Shown piece after piece: positions 1-5,881 of a stretch of 6,359 bases of DNA. The position numbers and the translations under genes are program-made. The stretch is taken from positions 1-6,359 of the forward strand of contig QHRC01000058.1 in assembly GCA_003219995.1 (NCBI GenBank). The letters are read 5' to 3'. Source of the DNA: Verrucomicrobiota bacterium. GTDB taxonomy: Bacteria; Verrucomicrobiota; Verrucomicrobiia; Chthoniobacterales; UBA10450. Under the pieces are notes generated by a model, which ran no database searches, was not told the origin of the DNA, and worked only from the letters and a program-made list of their open reading frames with translations. Numbering within the stretch: the first letter of the stretch is position 1; the number at the start of each line of letters is the position of its first letter.

Positions 1-2
1 TC

Positions 3-1547
3 GGTGACCTGAAGGTAATCTCGCGCACTTCAGTCATGTCGTATCGCGGACACGCGCCGAATGTGCGCGACATCGGAAAAGCTCTCGGCGTCTCGACGAT
101 TCTCGAGGGTAGCGTGCGCCGCGCCGGAAATCGCGTGCGCGTCAACGTGCAGCTGATCGACGCGACAACCGACGAACATCTTTGGGCGAACGATTACGAT
201 CGCGACCTGACGGACGTTTTCGCAATTCAAACCGATCTCGCCCAAAAAATTGCAGGGGAATTGCAGGCAAAGCTTTCGCCCACGGAAAAGGCGCAAATCG
301 AGAAGAAACCAACGCAGAATGGCGAGGCCTATCTCGCTTTTGTCCAGGCGCATAATCTCCAGAACGCCGTCGAGGACATCGGGAAATTGAAACAAAGCGA
401 GCAGCTTTATGCGCGGGCCATCGAGCTCGACCCGAAATTTGCGCTCGCTCTCGCGTGGTACTCGCAGTTGGAAAGTTGGATCGTCCACACCTATGATCCA
501 ACTCGGGAACGGCGCGAAAAAGCCCGCGCTCTCGCGGAGCAAGCGTTGCAATTACAGCCCGACCTGCCGGAGGCGCACCTCGCGATGGGGTTTTCGCTTT
601 ATTACGGCGACAACGATTTCGAGGCGGCGCTGAAAGAATTCGAAATCGCGCAGCGCGGTTTGCCCAACGAAGCCGAAGGTTATCTCGCGCTGGGCGCGAT
701 CCAGCGCCGCATGGGAAAATGGTCGGAATCCACTGCCAGCCTCAAAAAGGCTGCCGGTCTAAATCCGAAAGACAGCTGGGTGCTGCAGAATCTCGCTCTC
801 AATTACGAGATGCTGCGAGATTTCGATGCAGCTAATAAAGCGATCGACCGCGGCCTCCAAATTAACCCAGCAGGGGTGGGACTTTGGGAGATCAAGTCCA
901 AGCTGGCTATCGCCGAAAAAGGCGATCTGAGCGTTTCGGAGAAAGCATTTCAGACCGTGAAATCGATGCCGATGAACAACGAGGAAAAACTTTGGGTCAC
1001 CGGCGCGCGAGCGGACGTTTTTCTTTTGGAACGAAAATACAAAGAAGGATTGCGCGAAGCGGAAAGCCTGCCAGACGATCTCTTCACATCGATTCCCGCA
1101 AAATTGTGTGCTAAATATTATCTCATCGGGTTTGCGCGAAAAGCGCTCCAGGACGAAACCGGCGCGCGGGCCGCCTTCCTGCAAGCAAAAGGCCTCCTCG
1201 AAGCGCAGCTGAAACAGGGTCCCGATTCGCCCGACACGCTTATTCAGCTTGCCAAGGTCCTCGCTTTTCTCGGAGAAAAAGATGCCGCGCTGGCTGAAGC
1301 GCGGCGTGCCACCGAATTGCTTCCGGAGAGCAAAGACGCCTTTGGCGGCCCGGAAATTGCGGCTGGAGTGGCCGAAGTTCACGCCATTCTTGGCGACAAC
1401 GGTCGCGCGATTGAAATCCTGGACGGATTGTTGAACCGACCGAGCGCTGTCACCGTACAGGGTTTGAAAGTAAATCCGATTTGGGACCCGTTGCGAAACG
1501 ATCCACGGTTTCAAGCTTTGATCGACAAGTACGGTGCGAAGATTTAG
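3..1547 (+). CDS. TolB-N/FlgO-like + tetratricopeptide repeat protein, C-terminal part (5' end outside window)
   Basis: The reading frame is open to the left edge: before the first ATG (position 36) it reads GDLKVISRTSV, which is typical family sequence, so the gene starts upstream and 514 residues are visible. Visible residues 1 to about 90 match the domain found in many TPR regulators and often annotated TolB-like N-terminal or FlgO-like (motifs LGVSTILEGSVRRAG and DEHLWANDYDRDLTDVFAIQ). The rest is helical TPR repeat, for example around visible residues 134-155 (LYARAIELDPKFALALAWYS) and 178-200 (ALQLQPDLPEAHLAMGF). It ends with the motif NPIWDPLRNDPRFQALI (491-507), common at the C-terminus of this family. 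Relatives often carry an upstream kinase, cyclase or DNA-binding domain; which one is present here cannot be seen. The role is probably protein-protein contact in signalling or regulation (inference). Its last 14 nt overlap the next gene's start. Confidence 0.88.
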   Translation, partial: GDLKVISRTSVMSYRGHAPNVRDIGKALGVSTILEGSVRRAGNRVRVNVQLIDATTDEHLWANDYDRDLTDVFAIQTDLAQKIAGELQAKLSPTEKAQIEKKPTQNGEAYLAFVQAHNLQNAVEDIGKLKQSEQLYARAIELDPKFALALAWYSQLESWIVHTYDPTRERREKARALAEQALQLQPDLPEAHLAMGFSLYYGDNDFEAALKEFEIAQRGLPNEAEGYLALGAIQRRMGKWSESTASLKKAAGLNPKDSWVLQNLALNYEMLRDFDAANKAIDRGLQINPAGVGLWEIKSKLAIAEKGDLSVSEKAFQTVKSMPMNNEEKLWVTGARADVFLLERKYKEGLREAESLPDDLFTSIPAKLCAKYYLIGFARKALQDETGARAAFLQAKGLLEAQLKQGPDSPDTLIQLAKVLAFLGEKDAALAEARRATELLPESKDAFGGPEIAAGVAEVHAILGDNGRAIEILDGLLNRPSAVTVQGLKVNPIWDPLRNDPRFQALIDKYGAKI

Positions 1548-2475
1548 CGCCGCGATCCTTTTCGCGCTGGTCGCGACGGTTTCGGGCGCCGAGTGGAAAG
1601 TAATTTCCGCGCAAACCGAATCTTCCTCAGCGCCGGGACTTGAACGTCGATACGTTATTCTGGAAGAATCCGCGACCGATGAGCGCGCGTCGATGGAACT
1701 TGCACTCTTTTCAGCAAAGTCATTCACCCTGCGCATTATTGATCAACCGGCCGACCCGCGGATCGATCTTGCCGAAGCGATGCGAGCGGAAAAATGTCTC
1801 GCCAGCGTCAACGGAGGCTACTTCGATCCCGACTACAAACCCATCGGGTTGCTCATTGCCGATCGGGAAATAATCGCGCCGCTCCAGCGAGCGCGTCTGC
1901 TTTCGGGAGTGCTGATCGCATCGCGCGGTAAAATTCAAATTGCACGGCTTCGAGAATTCTCACGTGCGCAAAAAATCGACTCCGCGGTCGAGTGTGGACC
2001 AATGATTGTCGATTTTGCCCGCGCCGTTCGTGGCCTCGAAGCGACGCGCGCGGCACGCAGGACATTTGCGGCGGTTGGGGCTGGCGACCGCGCCGCGCTC
2101 GGATTTTGCTCGGATGTGACGCTGGCCGACCTGGCAAATATCCTCGCTTCTCAGCCAACAAACGATTTTAAAATTCAGCGCGCGCTCAATCTGGATGGCG
2201 GCTCCTCCAGCGCATTCTGGTTTAGACGTAAAGATGGGAGCGCATTTTCGATCCCGGAGCAGAAGACCGTTAGAGATAGCTCTTTTGTTCGGGCGCCGCT
2301 CCGCGGCGCCGTCGAATTTGTCGGCTCGACAGATTCTCGCCGGACCGGTTTGATCTGGCATGCGCACGTTCGGCGGCTTCAGATCAGGGAAGAAGTTTTG
2401 CTACGGCGAGATCATCGGCCGCGACGTTCACATTCTCGAAAAGCCGTACTGGACGGGTGTCGAACGGACGGATGA
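1534..2475 (+). CDS. Exported phosphodiester glycosidase (NAGPA) family protein
   Basis: This 313-residue protein starts at GTG 1534, inside the end of the TPR gene. I keep this start because it gives a clear signal peptide (basic MRRF, hydrophobic AAILFALVATVSGA, cleavage near residue 19); later ATGs would lose it. No Shine-Dalgarno site is visible, so coupling to the upstream gene is likely. The NAGPA domain spans roughly 40-263, with family motifs SVNGGYFDP (91-99), VECGPMIVD (152-160), RRTFAAVG (175-182) and LNLDGGSSSAFWF (218-230). The founding member removes N-acetylglucosamine from a phosphodiester; bacterial relatives act on cell-surface or spore polysaccharides, and the substrate here is unknown. 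The domain seems complete by about residue 263. Residues from about 276 on are Arg-rich and lie in an alternative frame over the start of the FAH gene, so the real end may be earlier. Confidence 0.85.
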   Translation: MRRFSAAILFALVATVSGAEWKVISAQTESSSAPGLERRYVILEESATDERASMELALFSAKSFTLRIIDQPADPRIDLAEAMRAEKCLASVNGGYFDPDYKPIGLLIADREIIAPLQRARLLSGVLIASRGKIQIARLREFSRAQKIDSAVECGPMIVDFARAVRGLEATRAARRTFAAVGAGDRAALGFCSDVTLADLANILASQPTNDFKIQRALNLDGGSSSAFWFRRKDGSAFSIPEQKTVRDSSFVRAPLRGAVEFVGSTDSRRTGLIWHAHVRRLQIREEVLLRRDHRPRRSHSRKAVLDGCRTDG

Positions 2476-3124
2476 GATTGTGAAACTGGCAGATGTAGAT
2501 GTCGATCTTCCGGTCGCGCCGTCGAAGTTAATTGCGGTCGGGCTCAATTACGCGGACCACATCGCGGAGATGAAGCGGACGCCGCTCGATTCACCGTTGA
2601 TTTGGTTCAAAGCTCCGAGTTCGCTTTTACCGCACAATGGGATAATTGAGATCGCATTCCCACAGCATCAAACCGATTTTGAAACTGAGCTTGCGGTCGT
2701 TATCGGCACAACCGCGAAAAATGTTTCCTCGCTACGCGCGCTCGATCATGTCTTCGGTTACACGACCGGGCTGGACATCAGCGACCGCGATTTGCAGAAG
2801 AGCGAAAAACAGTTTGGCCGCTGCAAATCGTTCGACACCTACACGCCGGTCGGGCCGTTTGTGTATGCCGATGTCGATGTGAACGATCTCTCCATCGAGC
2901 TTCGCCACAACGGGGAAATCAAACAAAGCGCTCGGACAAGCCAGATGGTTTATTCGGTGGCGCAGCTTGTCTCTTTCGCCAGCCAGTCTCTCACGCTCGC
3001 GCCTGGCGATGTCATTTTGACTGGAACGCCGTCCGGCGTCGGGCCGATCCGGGACGGCGATGAACTGGAAGCGAAAATTGGCGACTGGCCACCGCTGCGA
3101 AACGGCGTGAGAAAGGCGCGCTGA
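2360..3124 (+). CDS. Fumarylacetoacetate hydrolase (FAH) family enzyme
   Basis: A 254-residue cytoplasmic enzyme of the FAH/FAHD1 type, a metal-dependent group that hydrolyses, decarboxylates or isomerises C-C bonds in beta-diketo or oxo-acids. Visible motifs: GLNYADHIAEM (61-71) with the catalytic His67/Glu70 pair; DFETELAVVIG (106-116), where Glu108 and Glu110 are expected metal ligands; GLDISDRDLQ (137-146) with Asp139 as the third ligand; CKSFDTYTPVGP (155-166); and TGTPSGVGP (221-229). The usual Asn before the ligand Asp is Leu here (family consensus NDVSARDLQ). ATG 2360 must be close to the true start because the same frame has a TGA at 2351-2353, and FRSGKKFCYGE fits the family N-terminus. 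The gene begins 116 nt before the annotated end of the NAGPA gene. The exact substrate cannot be told from sequence; names such as ureidoglycolate lyase or acylpyruvase would be guesses. Confidence 0.92.
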   Translation: MRTFGGFRSGKKFCYGEIIGRDVHILEKPYWTGVERTDEIVKLADVDVDLPVAPSKLIAVGLNYADHIAEMKRTPLDSPLIWFKAPSSLLPHNGIIEIAFPQHQTDFETELAVVIGTTAKNVSSLRALDHVFGYTTGLDISDRDLQKSEKQFGRCKSFDTYTPVGPFVYADVDVNDLSIELRHNGEIKQSARTSQMVYSVAQLVSFASQSLTLAPGDVILTGTPSGVGPIRDGDELEAKIGDWPPLRNGVRKAR

Positions 3125-3183
3125 TGACGGGTTGACGCCTCAGGCAGACATTTTTTTTAACGGCGCGCGCCGATTTACTGAGC

Positions 3184-3212
3184 TTGCCTTACATCCCGCG
3201 GGCGGAGATAAT
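3184..3212 (+). promoter_or_regulatory. Predicted sigma70-type promoter for the exbB-exbD-tonB-exbD unit
   Basis: The -35 box TTGCCT (3184-3189, four of six consensus bases) and the -10 box GATAAT (3207-3212, five of six) are separated by 17 nt, the optimal spacing. Transcription would start near 3219. It faces the transport genes and sits in the only long gap of the + strand. This is seen by eye only; no iron-box (Fur) sequence is obvious. Confidence 0.5.
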
Positions 3213-3238
3213 TCGAAGATAGAAGTAGCAATCTTCGA
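3213..3238 (+). repeat. 8-bp perfect inverted repeat at the predicted transcript 5' end
   Basis: The arms tcgaagat (3213-3220) and atcttcga (3231-3238) are exact reverse complements with a 10-nt loop, agaagtagca. The repeat starts just after the predicted -10 box. It could be an operator for a dimeric repressor or a hairpin at the 5' end of the mRNA. It is not followed by a T run, so it is not an intrinsic terminator on this strand. Confidence 0.45.
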
Positions 3239-3357
3239 GAAGCGAAGCGTTAAAATAAAAAAAAAGGTGAAAAGTTTTGCTGGACTCGCCATAAACCTGT
3301 TTGGGATAAAGACATGTCCATAGAAACCGAGCTCGTAACTTAATCTTGGCCGCAATT

Positions 3358-4326
3358 ATGAAAACATTACTTACTCTCTGTCTCAGTGTAATCGCGTTGA
3401 CTGCGTTTGCTCAAAATAAGCCCGCTGCGCCGCCGCCGGCGAACGCGCCCGCGACTGCCGCACCGCAAGTCTCCGCCGCACCGCCGAATCCGGCAGCGCC
3501 GATTCCGCCGCCTGCTGCTGGCACATCGCCGGCGCTGGCTCCCGGGACATCTCCGGTCGGCCCGGCTGGCGCTCCGCCCGCGCCGGGAACGACGGTCTCC
3601 GCTACCCTAAGCGCATCACCGGCAACCACTGCTTCTCCCGCCGCATCGCCAGCTCCCGAAATGAAGGCCACCGGCATGTTCACGGGTAATTTTCTCATCG
3701 ATAACTTCCGCAAAGGCGGCCCGATCATGTGGCCGATTCTTATCGTGTCGATTGTTGGGCTCACGGTGGTGATCGAGCGAATCTTTTGGTGGGGAGGTCG
3801 CTGGTTCCGGCGCGATCCCAAGCTGATCGAGAAGGTATTTACCGCGATTGAAACCGGTGATGTGGCCGAGGCTTCGCGGCTCTCCCGTGGTTCGCGCGAT
3901 CCGGTGCTGCGCATGATGTGGAACGGGCTCAATCACCAGCACGCTTCGTTGCAAGGCGCGCTACAAGTGGCCGCCGGTATCGAGATCAAACGCGCTGGCC
4001 GTTTTCTCGTGGTCATGGATACACTGGTGACGCTCGCACCGTTGCTCGGTCTGTTGGGCACGATTACCGGTCTGATTCGTTCATTCAGTTTTCTCGGCAA
4101 CGAAGAACTCGCTGTGCAAGCGGTCACCGGCGGCATCGCGGAAGCGCTCATCGCCACCGCGTGCGGTCTTGGCATCGCGATTTTCTCGTTGGTTCCGTTT
4201 AACTTTTTCACTTCTCGAGTGTCTAACTTGGAGTTCGAACTGCAAACTGCGGCTACGAACCTGGAGGTGATGCTGGAAGCGAACGTAAAGGCGAAACGCG
4301 AGGCGGAAATGACGACCACGCGCTAA
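3358..4326 (+). CDS. exbB: ExbB/TolQ/MotA-family proton channel subunit with signal peptide and Ala/Pro-rich extension
   Basis: Inner-membrane motor subunit that, with ExbD, uses the proton gradient to energise TonB. I start it at ATG 3358 (322 residues) rather than the in-frame TTG at 3346, because ATG gives a clean signal peptide MKTLLTLCLSVIALTAFA followed by Gln19. Residues 20-100 are a low-complexity Ala/Pro/Thr/Ser segment, expected in the periplasm. The MotA/TolQ/ExbB domain follows: membrane segment 1 about 121-143 (WPILIVSIVGLTVVIERIF), a cytoplasmic stretch 145-215, segment 2 about 218-242 (APLLGLLGTITGLIRSF) and segment 3 about 258-284 (GGIAEALIATACGLGIAIF). Thr235, Glu262 and Thr267 occupy the places of the conserved polar residues of the E. 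coli ExbB channel. TolQ cannot be excluded by sequence alone, but a TonB rather than TolA/TolB lies next door. No Shine-Dalgarno site is evident. Confidence 0.92.
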   Translation: MKTLLTLCLSVIALTAFAQNKPAAPPPANAPATAAPQVSAAPPNPAAPIPPPAAGTSPALAPGTSPVGPAGAPPAPGTTVSATLSASPATTASPAASPAPEMKATGMFTGNFLIDNFRKGGPIMWPILIVSIVGLTVVIERIFWWGGRWFRRDPKLIEKVFTAIETGDVAEASRLSRGSRDPVLRMMWNGLNHQHASLQGALQVAAGIEIKRAGRFLVVMDTLVTLAPLLGLLGTITGLIRSFSFLGNEELAVQAVTGGIAEALIATACGLGIAIFSLVPFNFFTSRVSNLEFELQTAATNLEVMLEANVKAKREAEMTTTR

Positions 4327-4352
4327 ACGCGGGCAATCGCTCAAGCCAACCC

Positions 4353-4796
4353 ATGAGAGTCGCCTCTCCCATTCCTCACAAGAAAGCGCGGATCGAGATC
4401 ATTCCGTTGATCGACGTCATGTTCTTTCTCCTGGCCAGCTTCATGATGGTGAGCTTGAGCCAGGTGCATATGAAAGGCATCAAGGTCAATCTGCCCACCG
4501 GCGTCTCGGGTGAGACGCAGTCGAAGAAGGATTACATCAGCGTCTCTGTTGATAAAGACGGGCACTACTTCTTCGACAAGCAAGAGGTGGGCTGGGATGA
4601 AATGCTGCCGCGCTTGCAAAAGGTGTATCAGGAAAACCCCGAAGCGAAGGTGTTTCTCCGCGGCGATCGCGGCACGGTCCACGGCAATGTCATTCATTTG
4701 CTGGATATCCTGCGCGCGGCCGGCTTCTACAAGATCGCGTTTGAGATCAAAAGCGAGGCTGCCAAGGCAGTCCCGGCGGCGCCGATACCACATTAG
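4353..4796 (+). CDS. exbD: ExbD/TolR-family protein, first copy
   Basis: A 147-residue partner of ExbB. The short cytoplasmic N-terminus (SPIPHKKARIEIIP, 5-18) leads into a single membrane span of about residues 19-37 containing Asp21 in IDVMFFLLASFMM, the place of the proton-carrying Asp of ExbD/TolR. The periplasmic domain follows (about 45-135), with PEAKVFLRGDRGTVHGNVIH and a short Ala/Pro tail. Length is normal for the family (about 140). It begins 26 nt after exbB and stops 8 nt before tonB; its TAG stop overlaps the tonB ribosome binding site. A paralog lies downstream of tonB with an almost identical first 48 residues. Confidence 0.93.
   Translation: MRVASPIPHKKARIEIIPLIDVMFFLLASFMMVSLSQVHMKGIKVNLPTGVSGETQSKKDYISVSVDKDGHYFFDKQEVGWDEMLPRLQKVYQENPEAKVFLRGDRGTVHGNVIHLLDILRAAGFYKIAFEIKSEAAKAVPAAPIPH
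4365..4496 (+). repeat. Duplicated exbD 5' segment, copy 1
   Basis: This codes for residues 5-48 of the first ExbD and is repeated at 5426-5557 in the second. The proteins are identical at 41 of 44 positions (differences: Lys/Arg 11, Val/Thr 38, Lys/Arg 44), without gaps. Inside it 4407-4432 is an exact 26-nt copy of 5468-5493. Elsewhere the DNA differs mostly at third codon positions, as expected of an old duplication under selection. Confidence 0.9.
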
Positions 4797-4800
4797 GAGA
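4795..4800 (+). promoter_or_regulatory. Ribosome binding site of tonB
   Basis: AGGAGA, four bases before ATG 4805, overlaps the stop codon of exbD1. It is the clearest Shine-Dalgarno sequence in the window; the other genes of the unit show none, so it fixes the tonB start and may set its level relative to its neighbours. Confidence 0.75.
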
Positions 4801-4804
4801 AGTT

Positions 4805-5407
4805 ATGGCTCAACCGTTGCTCTTCCGACCGCCTCCCAGATGGCATCTGTGGACCGCTCTTGGTGGCGCAGTCGTGATACACATCGGAGCCGTGGTTGCA
4901 GCGATGAAACGCGAGCCGCCGCCAGTCGATCTTTCCGATATTCCGACAGCGGTCGTCGAGGCCACGATGGAGGCACCGCCGGAACCGACGCCGCCTCCGC
5001 AGGAGGTTCCGGTGGCGACGCCTCCGCCGGAGGTACCGGAAACCAAGCCCGAGTATGTCGAGGAGAGAACACCGCCGCCGCGCCAGCCAAGGCCGGCGAG
5101 AGTAGTACCAATCAAAGCGCCAGGTCCGATGTCGATATCTAGCGCCAAGGCTCTGGCCACTTTCGCGCCGCGTCCCCAATATCCTTATGAGGCGCGTTCG
5201 CGCCACGTTACAGGTAGCGGGGTTTGCGTGGTCTCGGTCGACACCGCGAGCGGCAGCGTCAGCGATGCCACCATGGCGCAAAGCATCGGCAATCCGATAC
5301 TGGATAACGCCGCAGTGAGCGCGTTCAAGCAGTGGCGATTTCGACCTGGGACGGTCTCAAAAGTAAAAATTCCGATCACCTTCACAATGACCGGCGCATC
5401 CTACTGA
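4805..5407 (+). CDS. tonB: TonB-family energy transducer
   Basis: A 200-residue periplasm-spanning protein that carries energy from ExbB/ExbD to outer-membrane receptors. Order: cytoplasmic start (1-15); one membrane span about 16-34 (LWTALGGAVVIHIGAVVAAM) with His26 in the place of the TonB membrane His (compare HGAVVA in E. coli TonB); a Pro/Glu-rich stretch 37-108 with repeated PPPE/PPPQE-like units; and a TonB C-terminal domain about 120-198 with PQYPYEAR (124-131), TGSGVCVVSVD (136-146), the helix ILDNAAVSAFKQWRFRPG (165-182) and the final strand KIPITFTM. Length is somewhat short (E. coli TonB has 239 residues). It lies 8 nt after exbD1 and 6 nt before exbD2. A TolA role is less likely given the TonB-type C-terminus. 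No receptor gene is in the window, so the cargo is unknown. Confidence 0.93.
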   Translation: MAQPLLFRPPPRWHLWTALGGAVVIHIGAVVAAMKREPPPVDLSDIPTAVVEATMEAPPEPTPPPQEVPVATPPPEVPETKPEYVEERTPPPRQPRPARVVPIKAPGPMSISSAKALATFAPRPQYPYEARSRHVTGSGVCVVSVDTASGSVSDATMAQSIGNPILDNAAVSAFKQWRFRPGTVSKVKIPITFTMTGASY

Positions 5408-5413
5408 TTTCCC

Positions 5414-5881
5414 ATGCAACTTTCCTCGCCCATTCCGCACAAACGAGCCCGCATTGAGATTATTCCATTGATCGACGTCATGTTCTTTCTCCTCGCCAGT
5501 TTCATGATGGTTAGCTTGAGCCAGACCCACATGAAGGGTATTCGGGTTAATCTGCCGGCTGCAATGGCGCTGCCGCCAACCGAGGTAAAAGATTACGTTT
5601 CTATAAAGGTGCTCGAGGGGAATGCGATTACTTTTGACGATCAGATTGTGCCGGAGGACCAAGTGTTGCCGCGCCTTTATCAGCTTCATCAGGCGAACCC
5701 GAACATTAAAGTCTCAATCAGCGGGGACATGATGGCCATGCACGGCGACGTAATTTCGGTGCTCGACAAAGTGCGTTCCGTCGGGATCACGAAAGTAGGA
5801 TATCAAATCAGAGCGGCGGCGGCTCCGGGCGCTCCGGCCGGTCAGCCCCCCGGCCCTCCACCCCCGCCTGCCAAACCATGA
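5414..5881 (+). CDS. exbD: ExbD/TolR-family protein, second copy
   Basis: A 155-residue paralog of the ExbD upstream of tonB. Residues 5-48 are almost the same (SPIPHKRARIEIIPLIDVMF), including Asp21 in the membrane span, so both copies should be able to conduct protons. The periplasmic domain (about 50-132) is clearly different (for example NPNIKVSISGDMMAMHGDVI against PEAKVFLRGDRGTVHGNVIH) and the end is a Pro/Ala/Gly tail, residues 133-155. It starts 6 nt after the tonB stop without a Shine-Dalgarno site, which suggests translation coupled to tonB. Its last 74 nt overlap the end of the oppositely oriented rdgB. It may form mixed dimers with the first ExbD or serve as an alternative stator (inference). 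Confidence 0.92.
   Translation: MQLSSPIPHKRARIEIIPLIDVMFFLLASFMMVSLSQTHMKGIRVNLPAAMALPPTEVKDYVSIKVLEGNAITFDDQIVPEDQVLPRLYQLHQANPNIKVSISGDMMAMHGDVISVLDKVRSVGITKVGYQIRAAAAPGAPAGQPPGPPPPPAKP
5426..5557 (+). repeat. Duplicated exbD 5' segment, copy 2
   Basis: Second copy of the segment at 4365-4496; it includes the exact 26-nt match 5468-5493. The two copies are in direct orientation with tonB between them, so recombination across them could in principle delete tonB, although the exact match is short. Confidence 0.9.

Larger units (their letters stand above)
3125..3357. other. Intergenic region upstream of exbB
   Basis: A 233-nt gap with no credible gene. It holds a run of eight T (3151-3158), a 12-bp GC palindrome cggcgcgcgccg (3161-3172), a sigma70-like promoter (3184-3212), an inverted repeat right after it (3213-3238), and an A-rich stretch with nine consecutive A (3257-3265). 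The two short open frames across it look like chance. From the predicted promoter the leader to exbB would be about 140 nt. Confidence 0.7.

Noticed and set aside
759..1736. Long - strand open frame of 325 codons
   Set aside because: A shadow of the TPR and NAGPA genes: both show clear family motifs on the + strand, while this product shows none.
3136..3158. Possible intrinsic terminator after the FAH gene: gcctcaggc followed by eight T
   Set aside because: The stem could be only three or four pairs with a one- to three-base loop, too weak for a terminator despite the T run.
3161..3172. 12-bp perfect palindrome cggcgcgcgccg
   Set aside because: Easily arises in GC-rich DNA; as a hairpin it has only four pairs and no T run after it, so no function can be supported.
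3132..3323. 63-codon + strand open frame in the intergenic region
   Set aside because: Non-ATG start, no ribosome binding site, Lys-rich product from the A-rich stretch and no family resemblance; it also spans the predicted promoter.
3140..3355. 71-codon - strand open frame in the intergenic region
   Set aside because: No ribosome site or recognisable motif; it lies antisense to the promoter and leader of exbB.
3411..3932. - strand open frame with Gly/Ala-rich product
   Set aside because: Antisense reading of the exbB Ala/Pro-rich segment; the low complexity keeps stops away in several frames.
4510..5142. 210-codon + strand frame across exbD1 and tonB
   Set aside because: Arg/Ser-rich product typical of a shifted frame in GC-rich coding DNA; exbD1 and tonB explain the region.
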